Below, one piece after another: positions 28,625-36,985 of a stretch of DNA of 64,000 nt (positions are counted from its first letter, which is position 1; every line of letters begins with the position of its first letter). Below the pieces are notes generated by a model. That model ran no database searches, was not told where the DNA came from, and saw only the letters and a list, made by a program, of their open reading frames with translations. Both the position numbers and the translations under genes were made by a program. The stretch is from NCBI GenBank assembly GCA_049487715.1, contig CP150585.1, positions 248,001-312,000 on the forward strand, in the 5' to 3' direction. The stretch is from Pycnococcus provasolii (Eukaryota; Chlorophyta; Pseudoscourfieldiophyceae; Pseudoscourfieldiales).

Positions 28625-30193
28625 TCAAGAAGCAACCGCCTTCGCCTCCTTGCGCACCTGCCTCGTCACGGTCCTCATCGTCACGAGCTCCTCCGCCGCC
28701 GTCGGGTGAATGCCGATCGTGCGGTCAAAGTCGTGCTTCGTCGCGCCCATCCTCACCGCGATCGCAATGCCCTGCATGATCTCGCCAGCCTCGTCGCCGA
28801 CGATGTGAACACCCACCACCTTGTCCGTCGTCGGGTGCACAATTAACTTCATGAGGCAGCGCTCACCTGACCCGCTGATGGTATGCTTCATTGGCCTGAA
28901 ATTTGAAGTGTAGACGTCGACGTCGCCAAACTCCGCGATCGCCTCCTCCTCCGTCATGCCGACGCAGCTCACGGGAGGCTGCGTGAACACCGCGCACGGA
29001 ACCTCCGTGTGATCAGCCTTCGTCGGGTTGTTCTTGAACAGCGTCTCGCAGATCGCCATTCCCTCCATCAGCGCCACGGGCGTCAGGTTGATGCGATCCG
29101 TCACGTCGCCAATCGCCCAGATGCCCTCGGCGGTCGTCTTCGAGTACGGGTCCACCTTAACGGCGCCGTTCTGCGCCATCTCGACGCCCACCGTCTCGAG
29201 CCCGAGGTTGTTCACGTTCGGCTTGCGTCCCGTCGCGAACATGACTTTGCCCACCTCGTGGCTTCCTCCCGACGCCGTCTTGAGCACGTACGCGTCGTCA
29301 GCCTTTTTCTCCACAGCCTCGGGCGACTCGTTCGGGTGCATGTGGATTCCCTTCTCGACCATCTGCTCGTACAGGAACTGGCGCACCTCCTCGTCGAAGC
29401 CTCGGAGCGGCAGCGGCTGCCTGTAGAAGACGTGCGTTTCGACGCCCATGGCGTTGAAGATGCACGCAAACTCGAGGGCGATGTACCCGCTTCCGACGAT
29501 CGCCATGGACTTGGGCAGCTCAGGAAGTTCGAGCGCGTCGTCGGACGAGATGACGTGTTCGACACCTGGGAGGTCAGGCACGGAGACGCGTCCTCCGGTT
29601 GAGATGAGTATGTTGCGTGCGGTGTACACCTTTCCGTTCACTTCCACCTCGTTCGGCCCGACGATTTTGCCCCTTCCTTCGATGTACTCGACGCCTGCGC
29701 CGCCGAGAAGTTTCTGGTAGATGCCCGTGAGTCTGTTGATTTCCGCGTTCTTCTTGGCGATGAGTTTTCCCCAGTGGTGTCTCGGCTCCGTGTCGAGTTC
29801 CCATTCGAATCCCTTGGCATCCTGGAAGGACGTCGCGTACGACGATCCGTACACGAGTAGTTTTTTCGGCACGCACCCACGTATGACGCACGTTCCTCCC
29901 GCGCCTCCCGCGGAGTCGGACGCCTTGGTGCTGAATGGCATTTCGCAGATGGCAACACGTCCACCCGCCGCCGCGGACATGCGCGACGCACGCACGCCAC
30001 CTGATCCTGCACCAATCGTGAACAGATCGTAGTCGAACGAGTCGCCAGAATCGGACGAAGCCATGGTTCGCACACCTGATGAAGACCGTGAGCACTTTCT
30101 CAATGAGGAAGAGGAGCAAGATGAAGTGCGACGACGGAGGAAGATCTGCGACGAGAGCTTGTGCTTATATGCCAGTGACGAGCGGGCGAGCAT
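28625..30193 (-). CDS. GR: Glutathione reductase (NADPH)
   Basis: A flavoprotein disulfide reductase that regenerates GSH from GSSG with NADPH (EC 1.8.1.7). 522 residues from the ATG at 30193; the frame opens earlier only from TTG. Residues 1-43 are a Ser/Arg-rich organelle presequence. The body has the FAD dinucleotide fold [18 protein letters not shown], the redox-active disulfide [13 protein letters not shown], the NADPH-binding fold [20 protein letters not shown], the second FAD motif [17 protein letters not shown], and the dimer-interface catalytic HPTAAEE. A second Met at 30064 (ACCATGG, excellent context) begins [15 protein letters not shown] exactly at the mature enzyme. Initiation at the two sites could give organellar and cytosolic forms from one gene. 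The presence of CVIRGC, as in plant GR, argues against trypanothione or thioredoxin reductase. Confidence 0.93.
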   Translation of the reverse strand: MLARSSLAYKHKLSSQIFLRRRTSSCSSSSLRKCSRSSSGVRTMASSDSGDSFDYDLFTIGAGSGGVRASRMSAAAGGRVAICEMPFSTKASDSAGGAGGTCVIRGCVPKKLLVYGSSYATSFQDAKGFEWELDTEPRHHWGKLIAKKNAEINRLTGIYQKLLGGAGVEYIEGRGKIVGPNEVEVNGKVYTARNILISTGGRVSVPDLPGVEHVISSDDALELPELPKSMAIVGSGYIALEFACIFNAMGVETHVFYRQPLPLRGFDEEVRQFLYEQMVEKGIHMHPNESPEAVEKKADDAYVLKTASGGSHEVGKVMFATGRKPNVNNLGLETVGVEMAQNGAVKVDPYSKTTAEGIWAIGDVTDRINLTPVALMEGMAICETLFKNNPTKADHTEVPCAVFTQPPVSCVGMTEEEAIAEFGDVDVYTSNFRPMKHTISGSGERCLMKLIVHPTTDKVVGVHIVGDEAGEIMQGIAIAVRMGATKHDFDRTIGIHPTAAEELVTMRTVTRQVRKEAKAVAS

Positions 30194-31280
30194 ACTACTC
30201 CCAGTGAGCAAGACTTTCGCCAAACGTCTGCGGAGAATGAGAGCCGTCGGAGGACGTCGGAGGCTTCTGGAGGAGAGTTTGGCGTCTGGCGGAGCTTTGG
30301 GCTGCTTCTTCCGAGGACGAGCCCCCGGGGGGAGGGGGAGCAAACGTCACCCCGTACCTCATAGCCTCATAGGGACCTGGAAACCTCGAGCAACCGGTAT
30401 CCCCCCTGGGAAAAGAAACACACGCCTACCGTAGGGGACGGACGAGCTTGCTTGTTTGCCCTACGGTAGGTGTTCTTGCTTGCTTGTTGCGAGCCTCGCC
30501 CAGGTAGGGGTTCTTTTTGCACCCCTCTTAGTGGCCTCGTGCTCAGCCTCGTGGTCGTCTTGTCGTCTTCATCTCTAGTTATCGTACCGGGTAGGGTGAT
30601 CCGTCTCGTGATCCGTGTTGGGATTTAATGGGATGGAAGAGGGAGCGAGAACGGGAGCTCTGATGAACGGGTTGTCTGCCTGAGTGCCTGCGGACTGCTT
30701 TAGAGTTTAGACTATTAGTCTATTAGGACTCGTCAGTCGTCGGTCGTCTCGACTCTCGAGTCTCGACCAAGGTTGCTTGGAACCCCCTGGGCTGCTTGGG
30801 CCATACAGCACCTATACATAGAACCTGGTCTGTGGGCAGTGGGCAATGGGCAGTGGTCTGCTGGTCATACTGTAGATAGGACATCACCTTAGACTAAGGT
30901 GACAGACGGACTGACGAAAGTGACGAGCTCCTGAGTAAACGGAGAGGAGAGGGGAGGAGAGGAGAGTGAGTGTCTTGAAAGACTTGAAGACAACTCCACT
31001 CCTTCTCGGAAACCTTGGCGGTAGGTACCCGGGTAGCTCAACCCCGAACTACGAGACACACAAACCCCCAATTGGAATTAAACCCAACCCCGAACTTGCA
31101 TAATCCCCGAACTCAACTGTGCACAGGGTCCCAAGCGCGGCAACTGGACGCCCTCCATTTCCCGTATTTCCCGTATTTCTTGTCATTTTCGAGAATACTG
31201 TACGCGTCTGGCCAGGGAGTGTGTGGAAACGTGTTTGCCGCTTGGTTTATTGGCCGCTTTCTTGTGTGTGTGGCCATTCG
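30194..31280. other. Intergenic stretch with inverted repeat and CCCCGAA boxes; no gene seen
   Basis: A divergent spacer between GR and the proline-rich gene. It contains a perfect 12-base inverted repeat (cctaccgtaggg at 30425-30436, ccctacggtagg at 30459-30470), GCTTGCTTG repeats, and two reverse-oriented aaccccgaa boxes (31040, 31086), the complement of TTCGGGGTT. No coding frame is convincing. Confidence 0.4.
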
Positions 31281-31352
31281 TTGCAAGGTGTGGCGTTGTG
31301 TTGCAAGGTGTGGCATTGTGTTGCAAGGTGTGGCGTTGTGTTGCAAGGTGTG
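31281..31352 (+). repeat. 20-bp tandem repeat, 3.6 copies
   Basis: Units starting ttgcaaggtgtgg at 31281, 31301, 31321 and 31341, nearly identical with one g/a difference. The array ends about 40 bases before the ATG at 31394, so it is probably in the promoter or 5' UTR. Confidence 0.75.
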
Positions 31353-31393
31353 TCTTTGGGCTCTTAAGACGACGTTGCCTTGTTTTTGAAATT

Positions 31394-32491
31394 ATGACGT
31401 CCGCGTCTGGTGGTGGGGGTGGGGGTGGGGGTTTGGCAAGACAAACGCCACCGCCACCACCGCCTGTCCCAGGAGGAGCTCCACCACCTGTTACTCTTAC
31501 AGCAGCTGCTGCACATGGTGTTGGAGCATATGCTGATCTCTTAAACGTGCCATCTCTTCCCGTCATCACTGCTCCTTTTGACGGGTCCAACATTCAGGAC
31601 GTATACCGCGCCATTTCGTTTGACCCGTTCACGAACGACATTGGGACCGCTGCACCTGGTGGAGCTTCCCTCCCGTTCGAACTGTTCAGTGCCACAGCTC
31701 CAAGAAATACAGAACTACCAGCAGCAGTAGCAGCGCCACCACCACCACCAGTCGCGTATGCACCACCACCGCCGCCAAGTGCCGCCTCCGCCTCCGCCGC
31801 ATCGCGGTCGCGACCGCCACCGCCACCGCCAATTGCTACACAGCTCCTCGCTGTGCCACCTCCACCTCCACCGGGGAAAGGCCAAAAACGTCAGAACAGC
31901 TCGTCGTCGCCGTCAAAAAGAAGGCAAAATTCGACGCCGCGGCAGACTTCGCCAAAGCACGCCAAAGCGCAAGCAGGAGCCGCGGCGAATCCAAGACAAC
32001 CACAACGAGCAAAGGCCAACATACCGCACACAGAACTTGACGAGATGCTGCGCAGGCTACGACACACCATGCACCCACCAGGTTCCGTGCCAAAATTGTC
32101 AACGGCCAAGGATGCGCTGAGGAAAACGTCTGGTACGAAGCGAGCCGCCGCAGTCGTCGCGCCTCCTGCCTATTTGACGCAAGAACGTGCCGCGCAGATG
32201 GCGCGCACGGGGTATCGGATGCCGGCGCATGCTGCCAACGCCGCCACGCCAGCCGGCGGTGCGGCTGTCGCGGCGCCTCCCGCCGCACTGCCACCTTCGT
32301 CAGCACAGCCACCTCCATCAGCAGAAAGGGAAATGGTCGCGAAACTCACGCGCGAAAATCGCGCACTGCAGCTCAAGCTCACATTTGCGAATCGTGCAAA
32401 GAAAGAGCTCGAGGATGAAACGCAAGCCCTTCGTAAGGAGAACGAAGAGCTTCGCGCGAGACTGGGAGCGGCGATGCACAACGCGCGGTGA
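31394..32491 (+). CDS. Proline-rich protein with C-terminal leucine-zipper-like coiled coil
   Basis: 365 residues from the ATG at 31394 (attATGA). Upstream, the frame runs only through the 20-bp repeat array. The first half is Gly- and Pro-rich, with many runs of 5-6 prolines (for example APPPPP, RPPPPPP) of the kind bound by profilin, SH3 or WW domains. A basic Ser/Lys/Gln-rich middle (KGQKRQNSSSSPSKRRQN) follows. The last ~50 residues are a clean coiled coil, MVAKLTRENRALQLKL then KKELEDETQALRKENEELRA. The only globular-looking region is around FDGSNIQDVYRAISFDPF near residue 70. I do not recognise a family. Poly-proline tracts would fit an actin-regulatory protein, but this is speculation; there is no WH2 or VCA motif. 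Confidence 0.6.
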   Translation: MTSASGGGGGGGGLARQTPPPPPPVPGGAPPPVTLTAAAAHGVGAYADLLNVPSLPVITAPFDGSNIQDVYRAISFDPFTNDIGTAAPGGASLPFELFSATAPRNTELPAAVAAPPPPPVAYAPPPPPSAASASAASRSRPPPPPPIATQLLAVPPPPPPGKGQKRQNSSSSPSKRRQNSTPRQTSPKHAKAQAGAAANPRQPQRAKANIPHTELDEMLRRLRHTMHPPGSVPKLSTAKDALRKTSGTKRAAAVVAPPAYLTQERAAQMARTGYRMPAHAANAATPAGGAAVAAPPAALPPSSAQPPPSAEREMVAKLTRENRALQLKLTFANRAKKELEDETQALRKENEELRARLGAAMHNAR

Positions 32492-32589
32492 AATCTTGCA
32501 AACACATGTACCAAACAAAAAAAAACAGGAGCACAATGTTCGATTTGTCTTTCCTGTTATTTCTATATTTCATATTTAATTATAGTTAT

Positions 32590-33468
32590 TTACATACAAG
32601 CGTCAGATAACGAGACGTGATACATTTTGTCGATGAGCTTCGCACGGAATCCCTCGGGTCCTAGTGTTGGTTCGTCGTTCATCACCTCCTGCGCACAAGC
32701 ACTGACGGCTGTGCATAGCACTTCCGCCGTTTTGTGCGTCGAAAGCGGCGTTGGCAGATTGGATGACGCGACGATCGCCGCCGCTAGCAGTGCGGCGAGC
32801 ATGCACCCTGTTCCTGAGACGGACGACATCATGGCGTGTCCTCCGCGCACACAGCTGATATTTTCGTGGTCGACGACGTAGTCGACTTCGCCCGTGACGA
32901 CGACGACGCAGTTCTCGTTGGCGAGTCCGACGTCCCGCGCGCGTTGTGCCGTCGTGTAAGCGTCACTTCCATCGCCGTCGATTCCTCTCTGTTGTTCTGT
33001 GCGTGTATTGCAGAGCGCGGCGATTTCCGCGGCATTTCCTTTGATGATTGCTGGTTGCAGCTGTACAAGTTTTCGACACGTCTCGAGTCTCAGCGCGGAG
33101 AGTCCCGCACCGACCGGGTCCAGTACGAACGGGATCGTACGTCTTTCCGAGGAGGTTGAGCCATCTGTACCCCTCAGAGATGACGACGACAATAGAGAAG
33201 CCGCCTTTAAAATCAAATCAGAAGTCAAGGGTGTGATTTGCGCCGTGGAGAACACCACACAAGAGGACACGGCCAAAGCAGAGGGTATTTCCTCAGCACA
33301 GGCTGACATGAGCGGAGATGCACCCACGGCATTTAAAGACGCACATATCAACGACGACGATGGTGACGCAAAACTGTACAGCTGGATGAGAGGCTTGCGA
33401 CGACACGATCGTATGGCGTGCAAGATATTTTGAATCCTGTAACCATCGCTGGAAGAAGCGTCCGGCAT
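32590..33468 (-). CDS. THIM: Hydroxyethylthiazole kinase
   Basis: Phosphorylates 4-methyl-5-(2-hydroxyethyl)thiazole for thiamine salvage (EC 2.7.1.50). 292 residues from the ATG at 33468. The frame is open further upstream from a TTG, but only with a low-complexity leader. Conserved blocks: NAVGASPLMS near the N-terminus, PFVLDPVGAG, IIKGNAAEIAAL, VVVVTGEVDYVVD, and the anion-hole/catalytic Cys block SVSGTGCMLAALLAA. These match bacterial ThiM and plant THIM well. The segment before GASP, which in the family reads like HC-I-T-N-x-V and shapes the thiazole site, is poorly conserved here (LIQLYSFASPSSSLICASLN). It may be diverged or carry a pair of compensating indels. A thiamine-auxotrophic or salvage lifestyle is compatible with this gene but not shown by it. 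Confidence 0.85.
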   Translation of the reverse strand: MPDASSSDGYRIQNILHAIRSCRRKPLIQLYSFASPSSSLICASLNAVGASPLMSACAEEIPSALAVSSCVVFSTAQITPLTSDLILKAASLLSSSSLRGTDGSTSSERRTIPFVLDPVGAGLSALRLETCRKLVQLQPAIIKGNAAEIAALCNTRTEQQRGIDGDGSDAYTTAQRARDVGLANENCVVVVTGEVDYVVDHENISCVRGGHAMMSSVSGTGCMLAALLAAAIVASSNLPTPLSTHKTAEVLCTAVSACAQEVMNDEPTLGPEGFRAKLIDKMYHVSLSDACM

Positions 33469-33915
33469 GTTTCGACCTGATGTGTCTGCAGGCTTACGTG
33501 AGGCACGGACACGGGCGGCGCGGTCCCCAAGGTCGTGTCTGGCTGGCGCTACGAGTGGCTTGACAGAAACGCCGACAGAAACGCCACAAACGCCTACTGA
33601 TGCAGGATCACACGAATGACAAATGGCGAGAGGCTGAGCGAGCGGCTGCCGAGGAACCTGTGGCTGACCTTGTGAGAATGACCGGCGCAGAATGACAATG
33701 ACGGACGGCGAGAATAAAAATGACAACACGACAGCGGCGGCGAGAATCCTAAAGGACAAATAACGACGCTCCTCACGTGACGTGGTGGACAAACAAACGA
33801 CATGAAGTGACGTCACGTGAACTCGACGTCCAATGGCGGCCAATCAATGGCGAGACCGCGAGAGCTCCGGAGAAGGAGACAACACGGAGGAGGGGGAACA
33901 CGCCTTACACGCGAA

Positions 33916-34066
33916 GGTTAGGGCATTAGGGTATTAGGGTTAGGGCATTAAAGGGTAGTAGGGCACTAGGGCATGAGGGTTAGGGTATTAGGGCATTAGG
34001 GCATGAGGGTATTAGGGCATTAGGGCATTAGGGCATTAGGGCATTAGGGTTAGGGTATTAGGGTAC
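33916..34066. repeat. Degenerate telomere-like TTAGGG tract
   Basis: About 150 bases made of TTAGGG, TTAGGGCA and TTAGGGTA units, with occasional GCATGAGGG and GCACTAGGG variants. It is interstitial, in the 634-bp spacer between the thiazole kinase and the SDR gene; 33469-33915 holds nothing else recognisable. Confidence 0.8.
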
Positions 34067-34102
34067 GGTAAGAACTCGGATATTATTTATTTATTTTTCA
34101 AC

Positions 34103-34960
34103 TCAACATCCTTCTTCATCCTCGTACGGCTTGCTTCCCGGTTCGCGGTATTCACTTAAAGGACTTCGCGCGCAGTCGCTGCCGTAGTACCACCCGCGTC
34201 CTATGGAGTCTTGGTCGGTAAACAGCAGGTGCATAGGCGCTTTAACGCCTTTCTCTGGGTCATTCGTTGCGCCCATGCCTCGCGTCATGTCCGTCAAAAT
34301 GTATCCTGGCGTGCAGCTGTTGACGATGATGTTATTCTCGGGCTTCGTTTTCGTTTTGTTCGACAAGTAGCGTGTGTACGCGTTCACGAGGCTCTTGCTG
34401 AATCCGTAAGCGTCGCCAAGCTGGTCAGAGGGTAGGCCTTCCGCATACACCTGCTCGATCGTGTCGAGCGTGACGTTTTTGTCCGTGAGCTGTTGGATTC
34501 TCGTTTCGTCGCCGCAACGGCTCAGGTAGTTGGGTCCAGACGCCGACGCGATGTTCACGACACGTCCACCGTCGACGAGAAGCGGCATGAACGTCTCGCA
34601 GACGCGCTTGGTGCCCCAGAAGTTGGTCGCGCACGTCTCTTCAACAGACTTTCCAAAACCCACGCCGGCGTTGTTGATGATGCCCGTCAGCGGCGTGTAG
34701 TCCGAAGACTCTGCTAAGACTTTGTGTGCCTGAGAGACGGATGACGGCGAAGCGACGTCCATTTCAAGCATAAAGATGCGCGCCTGATAAGCTTCGGGAA
34801 GTTCCTCAAGCGCTTGTTTCCCCCGTGCGGCTGATCTGCACGCCATGACAACTTTCGCACGATCATCACGTTCGAGGAGTGCTGAGACTAAAGCGAACCC
34901 GATGCCTTTGTTCGCACCGGTCACTAAAATGACCGACGAGGATGAGGATGCAGCCGACAT
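34103..34960 (-). CDS. Carbonyl-reductase-like short-chain dehydrogenase/reductase
   Basis: A classical SDR of 285 residues, close to the size of carbonyl reductase CBR1. NADP(H)-binding motif VILVTGANKGIGFALV at the N-terminus; GIINNAGVGFG (NNAG motif); NIASASG with the catalytic Ser region; active site DAYGFSKSLVNAYTR (YxxxK). The sequence ends CTPGYILTDMTRG, typical of CBR1-like enzymes that act on carbonyl or quinone substrates. The substrate cannot be told from sequence. The start is the Met directly before AASSSSSVILVTG (34960). An ATG at 35239 would add a 93-residue leader with a hydrophobic stretch, but would lie only ~20 bases from the start of the divergent armadillo gene. The shorter form is preferred; a longer targeted form is possible. 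Confidence 0.82.
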   Translation of the reverse strand: MSAASSSSSVILVTGANKGIGFALVSALLERDDRAKVVMACRSAARGKQALEELPEAYQARIFMLEMDVASPSSVSQAHKVLAESSDYTPLTGIINNAGVGFGKSVEETCATNFWGTKRVCETFMPLLVDGGRVVNIASASGPNYLSRCGDETRIQQLTDKNVTLDTIEQVYAEGLPSDQLGDAYGFSKSLVNAYTRYLSNKTKTKPENNIIVNSCTPGYILTDMTRGMGATNDPEKGVKAPMHLLFTDQDSIGRGWYYGSDCARSPLSEYREPGSKPYEDEEGC

Positions 34961-35258
34961 GGAACAACGCAGACGCAGTTCTGACCTAAGTCTATTAAGC
35001 TGCCGTCTAACAAAGAACCGTGATCCTCCTGAAAGCCTTGTGCCTTGTGCTCCGATCGTGCAACTCTTCAGATTCAGGACCGTTGTCAAAGACATCAACA
35101 AGTGGTATGCGATCGATGCGCAGAGATATGAAATAAGGATTGCGATGCGAAAATAAATTAAGGGGGGACACGATTCCTTCGGGTCTGGTTTTCGCCCTGC
35201 CCCCTGGGGTTGCTTCATCAACGAACGGGTCATTCTCATTCAAGCTGTGTCGTCATAT

Positions 35259-36536
35259 ATGGCGTCGGCAGGTGGTGGCACAGCTCAGGCCCCTCCGACG
35301 ACTCCGACGACGTTCTGCAACAACACTTCTACAGCTCATTTGTTGTTGAAGCAACTCCTTGGGTTCTTCAACGAAGGATTAATCACGAAAGATGTCTGGG
35401 AGGAGAAACAAAGAGAGATCCTCTCTCCTCTCGTAGTAGGCATGCCCGTCGTCAATAATACGAATCATACCCTTAGTAAAGGTAAGCGCCCGCTCGCCGT
35501 CGATGAGGATGATGGTGGTGGACTCGCAGAATCGTCTAAGAAGAAGAAGCGAAGCAAATCTGCCGCTCATGTTCATGAAGAAGGAAACGCAGACGCAGAC
35601 GACGACGAGTCTTCGGAAACTACGCGCACGTCGCTAGTTTGTGAAACACTATTAAACATGTCGTCGAAACCTGTCGATAATATAGACGAGCGAGACGGCG
35701 TTGAGGCGGTGGTCGTGGCTATGCTGCGGCGCGTTCACAGCGCCGACGTACAGCATCAAGCGTGTGGTGCGCTGAGCCACTTGGCAATCACCGGCGAGCA
35801 TGATGCGCGCATCGTCGACACAGGCTGTGTGGAGGCAGTGGTCGCGGCAATGAAGCGGCATGGAAGCCACGCAGGCGTACAACATCGTGCGTGTGCGGCG
35901 CTGTACAACTTGTCACGCAACGCCGGGATTCGTTGCGTGATTCGCGCGCGCATCGTCGTCTCGGGCGGCGTGGAGGCGTTGGTCGCGGCAATGAAGCGGC
36001 ATGGAAGCCACGTCGACGTACAACAACAAGCGTGTGCGGCGCTGTACACCTTGTCACGCAACGCCGAGACTCGCGCGCGCATCGTCGTCTCGGGCGGCGT
36101 GGAGGCGTTGGTCGCGGCGATGAAGAGCCACGGCAGCCATGCGGGCGTACAAACAGAAGCGTGTGGGGCGTTGTACAACTTGTCACGCAACGACGAGATT
36201 CGCGCGCGCATCGTCGTCTCGGGCGGCGTGGAGGCAGTGGTCGCGGCAATGAAGCGGCATGGAAGCCACGCGGGCGTACAACAACAAGCGTGTGGTGCGC
36301 TGAGCCACTTGGCAATCACCGGCGAGCATGATGCGCGCATCGTCGACTCGGGCGGCGTGGAGGCGCTCGTTGCGGCGATGAAGCGGCATGGAAGCCACGC
36401 GCGCGTACAAGAATGTGCGCGCGCGGCACTGTGCAACTTGTCACGCAACGCCGAGATTCGCGCGCGCATCGTCGACTCAGGCGGCGTCGACGCGTTGCCT
36501 GCGGCGACGAATCCTCCCCCTCCTCCTCCCCAGTGA
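35259..36536 (+). CDS. Armadillo-repeat protein with SHOCT-like N-terminal motif
   Basis: 425 residues from the ATG at 35259; the frame opens a little earlier from a GTG. Near the N-terminus, LLLKQLLGFFNEGLITKDVW followed by EEKQREIL resembles the short SHOCT motif (L..L...GxIT..E(F/W)..K...L). A basic linker (KKKKRSKS, possible nuclear signal) and an acidic stretch follow. From ~150 there are six armadillo repeats of 43 residues plus a partial seventh, each of the pattern GGVEALVAAMKRHGSH / VQQQACGALYNLSRN / AEIRARIVVS. The copies are almost identical at DNA level (129-bp unit), so the array is young or homogenised. One copy has a 12-bp internal insertion giving IRCVIRARI. The protein ends with a poly-proline tail. 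A protein-protein interaction role is likely; no partner can be inferred. Confidence 0.75.
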   Translation: MASAGGGTAQAPPTTPTTFCNNTSTAHLLLKQLLGFFNEGLITKDVWEEKQREILSPLVVGMPVVNNTNHTLSKGKRPLAVDEDDGGGLAESSKKKKRSKSAAHVHEEGNADADDDESSETTRTSLVCETLLNMSSKPVDNIDERDGVEAVVVAMLRRVHSADVQHQACGALSHLAITGEHDARIVDTGCVEAVVAAMKRHGSHAGVQHRACAALYNLSRNAGIRCVIRARIVVSGGVEALVAAMKRHGSHVDVQQQACAALYTLSRNAETRARIVVSGGVEALVAAMKSHGSHAGVQTEACGALYNLSRNDEIRARIVVSGGVEAVVAAMKRHGSHAGVQQQACGALSHLAITGEHDARIVDSGGVEALVAAMKRHGSHARVQECARAALCNLSRNAEIRARIVDSGGVDALPAATNPPPPPPQ

Positions 36537-36985
36537 AACAAAAACAAACATACAACATACATTGAATTGTCCTCGATTCCCTGCATATTCAGAAGTAAGT
36601 ACACGTGCCATGCATTCTCCAGTAGACGGACAGACATGGAGCGCTGACATGCTGACATGTGTATGTGGAGAAGGAGAAGGGAGAGGGAGCTGAGACCCCG
36701 ATGATTAGGGTATTAGGGTTAGGGTTACGATAGACCCCTCCCTTCTTCATTTGAACCCCCGTCGTGTTCTCCCCGCAGGGTTCATCTCGCCGACGACGTG
36801 CATTTCGGGTAGTTTTATTGTTTTCCGGAAGCCAGTTGTAAAAGAAGAATTCCGGAAGCCAGCTTCAGCTTTTTTTTTCTCGCTCGAAGACTATACGTTT
36901 TGTTTTCGCTTATTGGAAAGAGTCCGCGTCTTTGCAGGAGTAGCAGTAGCAGCATTCGCAGCATTCGCAAACGTCGTCCTTTGTC
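36537..36985. other. Intergenic stretch with short TTAGGG tract; no gene seen
   Basis: A same-strand spacer between the armadillo and casein-kinase genes. At 36704-36726 there is a short TTAGGG/TATTAGGG tract. Further on are two copies of ttccggaagccag (near 36826 and 36852) and a T9 run. Confidence 0.4.

Noticed and set aside
28534-28779. Plus frame starting [16 protein letters not shown] after a TTTCATTTCATTTC motif
   Set aside because: Antisense to the 3' end of glutathione reductase, whose frame is strongly conserved; the Ser/Pro richness is a mirror effect.
33469-33843. N-terminal extension of the thiazole kinase frame
   Set aside because: Opens from TTG and encodes low-complexity sequence unlike any ThiM; the ATG at 33468 gives the family's usual length.
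35756-36658. Long minus frames antisense to the armadillo repeats
   Set aside because: Open only because the 129-bp units repeat in phase; translation is repetitive and lacks a domain.
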